The notes beneath the pieces are model-generated. The model ran no database searches and was not told where the DNA came from. It saw only the letters and a list, made by a program, of their open reading frames with translations. Positions 56,883 to 64,000 of a stretch of 64,000 bases of DNA are shown here, piece by piece. Within the stretch, counting starts at the first letter, position 1. The number at the start of each line of letters is the position of its first letter. Location of the stretch: the NCBI RefSeq assembly GCF_014201195.1, contig NZ_JACHDS010000001.1, positions 3,720,001-3,784,000 on the forward strand, read 5' to 3'. The stretch is from Nocardiopsis mwathae. GTDB lineage: Bacteria > Actinomycetota > Actinomycetes > Streptosporangiales > Streptosporangiaceae. Made by a program: the position numbers and the translations under genes.

Positions 56883-57902
56883 GTGGACAAGCAGTCGCTC
56901 ACCGACCCCATGCCGGTCACCACACCCGCCAGCACCTTCTCTATCGAGCCGGTGTCCGGATCGAGCACGCTCCGCGGTCGCCTGCCACTGCGCAGGTTCC
57001 TACAGCGACAACCTGTGAGCCCGGCCGACCTGTGCATGCCCTTACTCGTCCACGAGAACGAGGATGCCGCGGACTCCGTGGTTCCCACGGTTTCCCTGCA
57101 GCGGCTCTCCGTCGAGGTCCGAGAACTCCGTCGCATGGGAATCGGGTCGGTCAAGATCTTCTGCGGCGGAAGCGTGCGCGACGATCGGGCCTGTGAAGCC
57201 GCCTCACCTGACAACCTCATGAACCGCGCGATTGCGACAGCCAAGGAAGCGGCCCAGGACATGGCGGTGATGACCGAGAACTGCCTGTGCTCCTACACCC
57301 ATGCCGGCAACTGCTTCCTCACCAACGCAGACGGTGTCTTCGACTACGAGGGAACTCTGACTCTGCTGAGTGAGCAGGCCGTACAGCAGGCTGACGCGGG
57401 GGCCGACATCGTCGGACCGGCCGCCATGATCGACGGCGTTGCGGCCTCCACTCGCCAGGCGCTGAACCAGTCGGGCCACCGCGACGTCGGCATCATGCCC
57501 CATGTGATCTTCACATCCCGCTTGTATGACGGGTACCGGCGCGCCATGAACGCTGTGCCTGCCAGGGGAAACCGGCGTGCGTTCCAGATCCACCCTTCAT
57601 GCCCGGAGCAAGCGGTCGCGCTTGCGAGGGACTTCCTCGCGGAAGGCGCTGACATGCTCCTTCTAGAACCGGCCCTGCACTCGCTGGACGTCCTTGTCTC
57701 CCTCCGCCAAGCCGCGGAAGTCCCACTCGTGCCGTTCAGTGTGTCGGGCGAGTATGCCGAACTCACACGGAACGGAACTCTCAAGCCGTCCGAGTACCGA
57801 GCCGTACTCCTGGAACGCCTGACCATGTTCAAACGGGCCGGAGCCACGACCATCATCACTTACGCGGCTAAGCAAGCGGCAGGCAACCTCGAAGCGTCAT
57901 GA
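56883..57902 (+). CDS. Porphobilinogen synthase-like protein lacking both catalytic lysines
   Basis: A 339-residue HemB homologue. It keeps the zinc cysteines (Cys134, 136, 144 in CLCSYTHAGNC), GADIVGPAAMIDG and PFSVSGEYAEL. The two Schiff-base lysines of PBGS are gone: the K195 region reads IMPHVIFTSRLYDGY with no lysine, and K247 (MVKP) is Glu262 in LLLEPAL. It therefore should not make porphobilinogen by the known mechanism. The gene follows the HemC-like gene with GGGAG before the GTG. A new aldol or condensation activity, or a regulatory role, is possible. Confidence 0.85.
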   Translation: MDKQSLTDPMPVTTPASTFSIEPVSGSSTLRGRLPLRRFLQRQPVSPADLCMPLLVHENEDAADSVVPTVSLQRLSVEVRELRRMGIGSVKIFCGGSVRDDRACEAASPDNLMNRAIATAKEAAQDMAVMTENCLCSYTHAGNCFLTNADGVFDYEGTLTLLSEQAVQQADAGADIVGPAAMIDGVAASTRQALNQSGHRDVGIMPHVIFTSRLYDGYRRAMNAVPARGNRRAFQIHPSCPEQAVALARDFLAEGADMLLLEPALHSLDVLVSLRQAAEVPLVPFSVSGEYAELTRNGTLKPSEYRAVLLERLTMFKRAGATTIITYAAKQAAGNLEAS

Positions 57903-57957
57903 CGCCTTGCGACCTCGGGGAATGCGTAGCACTGAATGGCGGCACCCGTTCATCGCA

Positions 57958-58017
57958 GATGACCATGGGAAATGATCGGGCGAATCGGATGCCGTCGGAT
58001 GTAGGGCCATGGTCATC
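57958..58017. repeat. Inverted repeat downstream of the hemB-like gene
   Basis: A perfect 11-bp inverted repeat GATGACCATGG/CCATGGTCATC with a 38-nt centre, 55 bp after the hemB-like stop. It may be a terminator or the scar end of an inserted segment. The rest of 57903-58075 is unremarkable. Confidence 0.55.
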
Positions 58018-58075
58018 GGCGGGTGAGGCCCACCTGCCGGAGGCCAGGAGTGCCCACCGGTCGATCAGGGTCGCC

Positions 58076-58489
58076 CTATTGCTGCCCCTTGCCGCGGTTC
58101 TGCCAGGTTTCGTGGTCGGGGAAGAGGGCTGCGGTGGTGGGGCGGCACAGGACCAGGGCGAGGGCGGCCGCCGCGACCGCGGCGAGGGCCGCCATGATGG
58201 CGTACTGCTCGCTGGTCCACATGTAGTACGCGATGACCAGCACGAAGAGCTGCGTGACGACGACCGGCGTGCGCGCCCAGTCGTTCACCTGGTACAGCGC
58301 GAACGCGACGTAGCCGAGTGCGCCGGAGGCCAGCAGCGCGAAGATCGCGAGCGGCAGCGCCTGCTCCGCGTCGAACGCGCGACCCAGCGCGGTGTTGACC
58401 AGGACGTAGCCGCCCTCGACCGCGACGACCAGGGCGATCAGCGCCTGCAGCACCGCGGCGAGAGTGAGAGTGATCGGGCGTGAAGACAC
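58076..58489 (-). CDS. Four-helix membrane protein
   Basis: A 137-residue integral membrane protein with four hydrophobic segments: LTLAAVLQALIALVVAVEGGY, LPLAIFALLASGALGYVAFA, VVVTQLFVLVIAYYMW and IMAALAAVAAAALALVLC. A short cytoplasmic tail (DHETWQNRGKGQQ) follows. Similar small proteins are common in actinomycetes without known function. The GTG start lies 5 nt after a TAGTCT -10 box, so the mRNA is probably leaderless. Confidence 0.8.
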   Translation of the reverse strand: MSSRPITLTLAAVLQALIALVVAVEGGYVLVNTALGRAFDAEQALPLAIFALLASGALGYVAFALYQVNDWARTPVVVTQLFVLVIAYYMWTSEQYAIMAALAAVAAAALALVLCRPTTAALFPDHETWQNRGKGQQ

Positions 58490-58528
58490 GTTCCAGACTA
58501 ACCCCGCCGCGGTCACTAGACTGACCGG
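58490..58528. promoter_or_regulatory. Divergent pair of leaderless promoters
   Basis: Only 39 bp separate the two GTG starts. TAGACT at 58517-58522 ends 6 nt before the rightward GTG, and TAGTCT (minus strand, 58500-58495) ends 5 nt before the leftward GTG. Both fit the TANNNT -10 box with transcription starting at the GTG. Confidence 0.65.
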
Positions 58529-59464
58529 GTGCGTGCCCTCTTCATCGTGAATCCGCAGGCGACCACGACCACGCCGCGCTCCCGCGACGTCATCGTCGGA
58601 GCCATCGCGCGCGACGTCGACCTGCGCGTCGCGGTGACCGAGTACCGCGACCACGCCCGCGAACTCGCCTGCAACGCGGCGTCCGAAGGGTACGACCTGG
58701 TGATCAGCCTCGGCGGCGACGGCACCGTCAACGAGGTGGTCAACGGCCTGCTGGCCACCCCCGAGGAGCTGACCCGGCCGAGCTACGCGGCGCTCCCCGG
58801 CGGCAGCGCGAACGTGTTCATCCGGGCCCTGGGCCTGCCGACCGACCCGGTCGAGGCGACCGGCGCGGTGCTGGAGGCGCTGCGCTCCGGGCAGAAGCGG
58901 ACGGTCGGGCTGGGCCGGATCACCAGCGACCAGGACGACCGGTACTTCACCTTCTGCGCCGGATTCGGGTGGGACGCCGACGTCGTGCGCGAGGTCGAGC
59001 GGCAGCGCCGGGCCGGGCGGCGGGCCTCCCCCGGCCTCTACATTTCGCTCGCGCTGAAGCTGTTCGTGCAGGGCACCATCCGCGACCCCGGGCTGACCGT
59101 GCAGTTCCCCGGGCACGACGCCGTCAGCGACCTGTACTTCGCGCTCGTCACGAACACGACGCCGTGGACGTATGCGGGGGCGGTGCCGGTGCAGCCGACC
59201 CCGCGGTCGCGCTTCGAGCTCGGGCTGGACGCGTTCGCGCTGACGCAGCTGCACACTCTGACCGTGGCGCGGCTGCTGCGCCGGATGATGTCGCACAGGG
59301 GGCTGCCGCCCCACGGGCGCGGGTACGTCAGCTGGCACGACCAGCCCTCGATCACCATCACCGCGCGGCGGCCGCGCGCGTTCCAGATCGACGGCGAATA
59401 CCTCGGAGTGCGGAAACGGGTCAACTTCCAGTCGATACCGAAGGCATTACGAATCATCGGCTAA
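58529..59464 (+). CDS. Diacylglycerol kinase-family lipid kinase
   Basis: A 311-residue DAGK catalytic-fold protein with the nucleotide motif ISLGGDGTVNEVVNGL near residue 62 and LPGGSANVFIRALGL near 90. The C-terminal beta-sandwich ends in FQIDGEYLG, typical of YegS/DgkB-like enzymes. It phosphorylates diacylglycerol, sphingosine-like or undecaprenol-type lipids; the substrate is not determined. It starts at a GTG directly after a -10 box, with no leader. Confidence 0.92.
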   Translation: MRALFIVNPQATTTTPRSRDVIVGAIARDVDLRVAVTEYRDHARELACNAASEGYDLVISLGGDGTVNEVVNGLLATPEELTRPSYAALPGGSANVFIRALGLPTDPVEATGAVLEALRSGQKRTVGLGRITSDQDDRYFTFCAGFGWDADVVREVERQRRAGRRASPGLYISLALKLFVQGTIRDPGLTVQFPGHDAVSDLYFALVTNTTPWTYAGAVPVQPTPRSRFELGLDAFALTQLHTLTVARLLRRMMSHRGLPPHGRGYVSWHDQPSITITARRPRAFQIDGEYLGVRKRVNFQSIPKALRIIG

Positions 59465-59802
59465 TTCGCGGCTGTATCCGCAGGTGAGCGGCTCTGTGAC
59501 GCACGCGACACGGCAGGCAAGAGGATGATATACCTTCGCTCTTGCGTGGTCGGACCATCCCTGTCAGAGTCAAAATATCGCCGCACGTTACGGGCGAGTA
59601 AAAGGGATGATTCCGAAGGTCACCGGGCCGGGTTCGGGTCGGTCGGCCTCTACGGATCACACCGCCGACGAACCCGTTGGGCGAGTGCGCAGGCGCACCC
59701 GGGGGCCGACGAAGACGTTCCTCCACAGCTGGGCGCCGAAGCAAGTGAATGCGTTCACAAGTCGCACACCCCAGTTCGCCTCACCGTGAGGAGTTACCCC
59801 GC
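59465..59802 (+). other. Upstream region of wblE, 338 bp
   Basis: It contains AT-rich promoter-like DNA (GATGATATACCTTCG near 59526, GTCAAAATATCG near 59570). Long untranslated leaders are usual for wblE-type genes. No supported gene. Confidence 0.55.
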
Positions 59803-60066
59803 ATGGACTGGCGCCACCACGCAGCCTGCCGTGACGAAGACCCCGAGCTGTTCTTTCCGATCGGGAATTCCGGGCCGGCCCTGATCCAGATCGAAGATGC
59901 CAAAGCGGTGTGTCGGCACTGCCCCGTCAGCGCCGCGTGTCTGCAGTGGGCACTGGAGTCCGGGCAGGACGGGGGTGTGTGGGGCGGCATGAGCGAGGAC
60001 GAGCGCCGCGCCCTCAAGCGCCGCCGCACCGCGCGTCCGCGGCCGATGATCCGCTCCGCGCTCTAG
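59803..60066 (+). CDS. wblE: WhiB-family iron-sulfur regulator, WblE type
   Basis: An 87-residue protein with four cysteines binding a [4Fe-4S] cluster (Cys9 in MDWRHHAACRDEDPELFFP, then VCRHCPVSAACLQW) and the GVWGG turn followed by the basic tail. It is closest to WblE of streptomycetes and WhiB1 of mycobacteria, which bind the primary sigma factor and sense NO or O2. GAGGAGT lies 10 nt before the ATG. Palindrome copy 5 follows its stop. Confidence 0.95.
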   Translation: MDWRHHAACRDEDPELFFPIGNSGPALIQIEDAKAVCRHCPVSAACLQWALESGQDGGVWGGMSEDERRALKRRRTARPRPMIRSAL

Positions 60067-60069
60067 ATG

Positions 60070-60137
60070 CGTCGATCTCGGCGAAGCGCACCGAACGATC
60101 GGCGGCGGTCATCGGTGCACTTCGCCGAGATCAACGG
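60070..60137. repeat. Dispersed palindrome, divergent copy 5
   Basis: It keeps the ends of the family (GATCTCGG ... CCGAGATCAACGG) and about 21-bp arms, but the inner arms differ: GCGAAGCGCACCGA / TCGGTGCACTTCGC with one mismatch. It lies between convergent wblE and pdtaS, and the pdtaS TGA stop is the TGA in its CCGTTGATC end. Confidence 0.85.
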
Positions 60138-61684
60138 TAGGGCTGGACGTCGCTCTCCAGCGGCATCTCGATCGAGACACGGGTGCCACCGCTCTCGCGC
60201 GGCTTGATCTCCAGACTGCCGCCCAGTTCCCCGATGATGAGGGTCCGCACGATCTGCAGCCCGAGGTTGGTCGTGCCCTCGATGTCGAAGTCGGCGGGCA
60301 GCCCGCCCCCGTCGTCGATGACCTCGATCAGCAGGCGGCCGACGTCCTCCTCGCCCGCCATGGGGTCGTCGCGGCGCACCCGCACCTCGATGACGCCCTG
60401 CTCCTGCTTCAGCCCGTGCTCGACCGCGTTCTGCACCAGTTCCGCCAGCACCATCGACAGCGGGGTCGCGATCAGCGCCGACAGCATCCCGAAGTGGCCG
60501 ACGCGGCGCGGGTGCACGGTCGCACCGGTGGAGGAGACCTCCGCCGCCATCTCGATCACCCGGTCGGCTATGTCGTCGAAGTCCACGACCTCGTCGGGGG
60601 TGTGCGACAGCATCTCGTGCACGATCGCGATCGACCCGACCCTGCGTACGGCTTCGTCGAGCGCCGCGCGCCCCTCAGGGATGTTCAGCCGCCGCGATTG
60701 CAGGCGGAGCAGGGCCGCCACCGTCTGCAGGTTGTTCTTGACCCGGTGGTGGATCTCGCGGATCGTGGCGTCCTTGGTCATCAGCTCGCGCTCGCGGCGG
60801 CGCAGCTCGGTGACGTCGCGGACCATGACCAGCGCCCCGGCGCGCACTCCCCCGGTGACCAGCGGTATCGAGCGCAGCTGGACCGTGGAGCCGCGCGCCT
60901 CCACCTCGGCCTCCTGCGGGACCCGGCCCCCGGCGGTCCAGGTCAGCGACTCGTCACGGGGGTCGCCCCCGGCCGCCGCGGCCAGTTCGAGCGTGGTGCG
61001 GTCCAGCCGCGCGCCCACGAGGTCGGCGGTCAGGCCGAGCCGCCGGTAGGCCGACAGCGCGTTCGGACTGGCGTAGACCACCTCGCCGTCGCGGTCGAGC
61101 CGCAGCAGGCCGTCGCCGACGCGCGGTGAACGCACCATCAGCGGCCCCTGGTCGCTGAACGGGAACTCGCCCTCGGAGATCATCTGCGCCAGGTCGCCGG
61201 CGCTCTGCAGGTAGGTGAGCTCCAGGCGGCTGGGTGTGCGGGCCGAACTGAGGTTGGTGCTGCGCTGGATCACCGCGATGAGATTGCCCTCGCGGCGGAC
61301 CGGAATGGTCTCCTCGCGCACCGGCACCCCGCCGGACCAGTCCGGGTCGCCCTCGCGGCAGATGCGGCCCTCGTTCCACGCCCGGTCGATGAGGGATTTT
61401 CGGCCGATCAGGCGGGACTGGTTACTGCCGTCCGCGATCTCGGTCACGTCGTCGGGCAGGACGGTCTCCACAAGGTCGTCCTGGAACGCGGTTGGACCAG
61501 TGGTCGGCCGCATCTGGGAGACGGCGACCCAGCCGGTGTCGTCCCGCAGCCGGACCCAGAGCACCAGGTCGGCGAAGGAGAGGTCGGCCAGAAGCTGCCA
61601 GTCGGAGACCAGCGAGTGGAACCATTCCAGGTCCGCCGTCTTCAGCGCCGTGTAGCGCGTGATGAGATCACTGAGGTGAGGCAC
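60131..61684 (-). CDS. pdtaS: Sensor histidine kinase, PdtaS type
   Basis: A 517-residue soluble histidine kinase: N-terminal GAF-like domain (about 1-150), PAS domain (about 180-290), then HisKA_2 with phosphoacceptor His in [20 protein letters not shown] near 310 and a HATPase domain ([29 protein letters not shown]). This is the order of mycobacterial PdtaS, which phosphorylates the ANTAR antiterminator PdtaR. The pdtaR gene is not in the window. The start at 61684 aligns with the family. Confidence 0.93.
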   Translation of the reverse strand: MPHLSDLITRYTALKTADLEWFHSLVSDWQLLADLSFADLVLWVRLRDDTGWVAVSQMRPTTGPTAFQDDLVETVLPDDVTEIADGSNQSRLIGRKSLIDRAWNEGRICREGDPDWSGGVPVREETIPVRREGNLIAVIQRSTNLSSARTPSRLELTYLQSAGDLAQMISEGEFPFSDQGPLMVRSPRVGDGLLRLDRDGEVVYASPNALSAYRRLGLTADLVGARLDRTTLELAAAAGGDPRDESLTWTAGGRVPQEAEVEARGSTVQLRSIPLVTGGVRAGALVMVRDVTELRRRERELMTKDATIREIHHRVKNNLQTVAALLRLQSRRLNIPEGRAALDEAVRRVGSIAIVHEMLSHTPDEVVDFDDIADRVIEMAAEVSSTGATVHPRRVGHFGMLSALIATPLSMVLAELVQNAVEHGLKQEQGVIEVRVRRDDPMAGEEDVGRLLIEVIDDGGGLPADFDIEGTTNLGLQIVRTLIIGELGGSLEIKPRESGGTRVSIEMPLESDVQPYR

Positions 61685-61734
61685 TCACAAATCATCCCAC
61701 GGATGCGGGCATACTCAAGGGACAGGACTCGACC

Positions 61735-61750
61735 AGTGGTCCAAACCATT
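61735..61750 (+). promoter_or_regulatory. dre-like DasR operator
   Basis: AGTGGTCCAAACCATT matches the DasR-responsive element (A-C/G-TGGTCTAGACCA-C/G-T) at 13 of 16 positions. It lies 33 bp upstream of the dasR-like start, so autoregulation is likely. Confidence 0.6.
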
Positions 61751-61782
61751 ACATGGCCGGGAAAGCGGTGGAGGATACCGAC

Positions 61783-62526
61783 GTGACGGGTCAGCGCACA
61801 CTCGAAGACGGGCCTCGGGTTCCGAAGTACTACCAGGTCAAGAAGCTACTTCTGGAACTGATCGAAGCCATGCCCGCCGGAAACCCGGTACCCCCCGAAC
61901 GCGCGCTCGCGACCCAGTTCGGAACATCGAGGACGACCGTGCGGCAGGCCCTGACCGAGATGGTCGTCGAGGGGCGGCTCCTGCGGATCCAGGGCAAAGG
62001 CACGTTCGTGGCCAAGCCCAAGGTCGCGCAGGTACTCCAGCTCACCAGCTACACCCAGGAGATGCGGGCGCACGGCCTGCACCCGGCGACCCGGATCCTG
62101 GACGTCAGCTACATCAACGCCGACGACCAGCTGGCGGAGCTGCTGGCCATCCGGTCGGGCGGGCGGGTGCTGCGCATCGAGCGGCTGCGGCTGGCCAACG
62201 GCGAGCCGATGGCCGTCGAGACGGCTCACCTGGCGGCCCGCCGCTTCCCGGGCCTGCGGCGGCAGCTGGACCGCTACGCGTCGCTGTACGAGGCGCTGGC
62301 CAGCGCGTATGACGTGCGGCTGGCGGAGGCCGAGGCGACGATCGAGACCGTGCTGGCGACCCCGAACGAGGCGCGGCTGCTCGGCGTCGATGTGGGCCTG
62401 CCGCTGGTGCTGCACAGCCAGCACAGCTTCGACGCCGACGGCAACCCGGTGGAGTGGGTGCGGTCGCTGTACCGGGGCGACCGGTACAAGTTCGTCACGC
62501 GGCTGCGCCCGCCCCGGGAGGAGTAG
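61783..62526 (+). CDS. dasR: GntR-family regulator, DasR-like
   Basis: About 247 residues: winged helix ([18 protein letters not shown] ... [21 protein letters not shown] ... [13 protein letters not shown]) followed by a UTRA domain with ILRIERLR-type core and ending [19 protein letters not shown]. The match to streptomycete DasR is strong throughout, so it probably responds to glucosamine or GlcNAc phosphates and controls chitin/GlcNAc genes. I prefer the GTG at 61783 (GGAGG 8 nt upstream) over the ATG at 61753, which nearly abuts the operator. Confidence 0.88.
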   Translation: MTGQRTLEDGPRVPKYYQVKKLLLELIEAMPAGNPVPPERALATQFGTSRTTVRQALTEMVVEGRLLRIQGKGTFVAKPKVAQVLQLTSYTQEMRAHGLHPATRILDVSYINADDQLAELLAIRSGGRVLRIERLRLANGEPMAVETAHLAARRFPGLRRQLDRYASLYEALASAYDVRLAEAEATIETVLATPNEARLLGVDVGLPLVLHSQHSFDADGNPVEWVRSLYRGDRYKFVTRLRPPREE

Positions 62527-62574
62527 CCGCCGGGTGGACGAAGGCGGGCGGCGGGCCGTCGAGTGACCCCCGAA

Positions 62575-62605
62575 ACGCGTCGTCTCGGCGGGTTGTGCGA
62601 CGCGT
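62575..62605 (+). terminator. Inverted repeat after dasR
   Basis: ACGCGTCG and CGACGCGT with a 15-nt loop, 48 bp after the dasR stop. It is a weak terminator candidate without a U tract. Confidence 0.4.
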
Positions 62606-62617
62606 CACGTCGCTGGT

Positions 62618-62631
62618 TTACTGACCAGTAA
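62618..62631 (+). promoter_or_regulatory. Palindromic operator before the ThDP enzyme gene
   Basis: TTACTGACCAGTAA is a perfect 6-bp inverted repeat with a 2-bp centre, in an AT-rich island 50 bp before the start codon. The form suits a TetR- or GntR-type dimer. Confidence 0.55.
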
Positions 62632-62680
62632 TTTCAATTTCTCCGACACGCCCCACATGTCCGAGGAGAGTGACGCGTCC

Positions 62681-64000
62681 ATGAGCACGTCCCCGTTCAC
62701 CGGCCGCATCAGCGGGCACGGTGGCAGGCACGCCGTCGAGGTGGCCCGTCACCACGGCATCGACACGATGTTCACGCTGAGCGGCGGCCACGTGTTCCCG
62801 CTCTACGACGCGGCGGTGCAGCCCGAGCCGACGATGCGGCTGCTCGACGTCCGGCACGAGCAGACGGCCGTGTTCGGCGCCGAAGGCATCGGCAAGCTCA
62901 CCCGGCGCGCCGGGATGGCCGTCGTCACGGCCGGGCCGGGCGTGACCAACGTCGTCAGTGGGATCGCCACGGCCCACTTCAACGGCTCGCCGCTGGTGGT
63001 GGTCGGCGGGCGCGCCCCGGACGGCAGGTGGGGGCAGGGCCTGCTGCAGGAGCTCGACCAGCCGCCGCTGCTCGCACCGATCACCAAGCGGGCGGCGACC
63101 GTGCACGCGACCGACGGCATCGCGGCGGCGATGGACGAGGCGTGCCGACTGGCCAACAGCGCCCACCGCGGGCCGGTGTTCCTGGACATGCCGATGGACC
63201 GGCTCTACGACCAGGCCGAGATCGAGCTGTCAGGCGCCGGGACGGCGGGCGGAAGGACACCGGACCCGGAGGCCGTCGCCGACATCGCCCGGCTGATCGG
63301 CGAGGCCGAGCGGCCGCTGTTCGTGTTCGGATCGGACGTGTGGATCGACGGCGCCGAGCGCGTCGCCCTGGAGACCGCCGAGGCCCTCGGAATCCCGGTC
63401 GTCACCAATGGTCAGGGGCGCGGCGTACTCCCGGCCGGACACCCGCTGCTGGCGACCCGAGCCCGCGGCGCGGCCCTCGGCGGAGCCGACCTGGTGGTGG
63501 TCGTGGGGACACCGCTCGACTTCCGACTCGGGCACGGACTGTTCGGCGGGAAGGACGGCGCGCCGCTGGCCAAGGTCGTGCACGTCGCCGACGCGGAGGC
63601 GCAGATCGCGACCCACCTGACGCTGGCGGGTTCGGTGTCGGGCGACCTCTCGCAGGTGCTCCGCGGAATCGCCGACGCGGCGAAGCCGAGCGGCGCGGTC
63701 GAGCAGTGGCGCTCCACGCTCACCGAGGCCACCAAGGCGGCGGTGGCGGGTGACGCGGAAGCCCTCGCGAGCGACGCCGACCCCATCCACCCGGCCCGCA
63801 TCTACGGCGAACTGAACAAGATCCTGGACGACGACGCCGTGGTCATCGGCGACGGCGGCGACTTCGTCTCGTACGCGGGGAAGTACATCGAACCCAAGCA
63901 GCCCGGCAACTGGCTCGACCCCGGCCCCTTCGGCTGCCTGGGGACAGGCCTGGGCTACTCCATCGCCGCCCGCCTGGCCCGCCCGTCGTCGCAAGTCGTC
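62681..64000 (+). CDS. Thiamine diphosphate-dependent enzyme, acetolactate synthase-like (partial)
   Basis: At least 440 residues, running off the right edge without a stop. The N-terminal Pyr domain has the catalytic glutamate in DVRHEQTAVFGAEG and the TAGPGVTN turn; the central domain has VVVVGTPLDFRLGHGLFGG; the PP domain begins with DPIHPARIYGEL and VVIGDGGDFVSY, the metal/ThDP GDG motif. It resembles acetolactate synthase and 2-hydroxyacyl-CoA lyase relatives; GHVFPLYDA and the RHEQTA block do not separate these. GAGGAGAG precedes the ATG. Confidence 0.9.
   Translation, partial: MSTSPFTGRISGHGGRHAVEVARHHGIDTMFTLSGGHVFPLYDAAVQPEPTMRLLDVRHEQTAVFGAEGIGKLTRRAGMAVVTAGPGVTNVVSGIATAHFNGSPLVVVGGRAPDGRWGQGLLQELDQPPLLAPITKRAATVHATDGIAAAMDEACRLANSAHRGPVFLDMPMDRLYDQAEIELSGAGTAGGRTPDPEAVADIARLIGEAERPLFVFGSDVWIDGAERVALETAEALGIPVVTNGQGRGVLPAGHPLLATRARGAALGGADLVVVVGTPLDFRLGHGLFGGKDGAPLAKVVHVADAEAQIATHLTLAGSVSGDLSQVLRGIADAAKPSGAVEQWRSTLTEATKAAVAGDAEALASDADPIHPARIYGELNKILDDDAVVIGDGGDFVSYAGKYIEPKQPGNWLDPGPFGCLGTGLGYSIAARLARPSSQVV

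Noticed and set aside
59525-59884. A 119-codon rightward frame upstream of and overlapping wblE
   Set aside because: No ribosome site, no recognisable domain, and it overlaps the well-supported WhiB gene in another frame.

Overview
The window is high-GC (roughly 70%) chromosomal DNA from an actinomycete. The lipoyl-free multifunctional 2-oxoglutarate dehydrogenase/decarboxylase (kgd), a WblE-type WhiB protein, DasR and PdtaS homologues, two XRE/DUF397/anti-sigma-like ATPase clusters, many GTG starts and leaderless promoters all point that way. A Nocardiopsaceae-like organism (Nocardiopsis, Streptomonospora, Thermobifida) is my best guess; this is inference, not a database result.

Layout. 0-3 kb: proline iminopeptidase and an acyl-CoA ligase. 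3-9.1 kb: class I DAHP synthase, then a tandem glycine riboswitch controlling gcvT-gcvH-glyA, followed by L-serine dehydratase; together these interconvert glycine, one-carbon units, serine and pyruvate. 9.1-13.8 kb: a Doc-type toxin/antitoxin pair, CBS and VOC proteins, a small secreted CBM14-like protein, an iron-box-controlled FhuF-like reductase, a HAD hydrolase and an Asp23-like protein. 14-19 kb: purU, a PLP amino-acid deaminase/aldolase-like gene, a CDP-alcohol phosphatidyltransferase with a DUF3618 protein, and bcp. 19.0-19.7 kb: an HNH endonuclease gene whose stop codon lies inside a tRNA gene. That tRNA has a Leu(UAG) anticodon but a short (class I) variable loop, and an intrinsic terminator follows it. 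19.7-28.6 kb: Ser/Thr kinase, paired M16 peptidases, methyltransferase, aminotransferase, BlaI regulator, SDR and a PPOX-fold protein. 29-33 kb: kgd with a small partner protein. 33-35.2 kb: DUF4097/PadR operon. 35.2-35.4 kb: an orphan type I-E-like CRISPR remnant.

35.5-45 kb: zinc-type dehydrogenase, the first ATPase/XRE/DUF397 cluster, malic enzyme, a polar amino-acid ABC transporter, GNAT, and an anti-sigma/SigF-like sigma operon. 45.1-52.9 kb: an aminophosphonate uptake and degradation operon (phnSTUV-type transporter, phosphonatase-like HAD, FAD oxidoreductase, phosphatase) behind a GntR regulator with a PhnF-like operator. 52.9-58 kb: an accessory stretch of visibly lower GC with the second XRE/DUF397/ATPase cluster and a hemC-like/hemB-like pair. 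The HemB-like protein has lost both Schiff-base lysines of porphobilinogen synthase but keeps the zinc cysteines. 58-64 kb: divergent leaderless genes (membrane protein, diacylglycerol kinase), wblE, pdtaS, dasR with a dre-like site, and a ThDP enzyme running off the right edge.

A dispersed 60-68 bp palindrome (five copies, at 24987, 45105, 55404, 55629 and 60070) ends genes or separates convergent ones. Its arms change in compensatory pairs, so the hairpin itself appears to be conserved.

The strongest candidates for something undescribed are the HNH-tRNA unit, the HemC/HemB-like pair and the covarying palindrome family.
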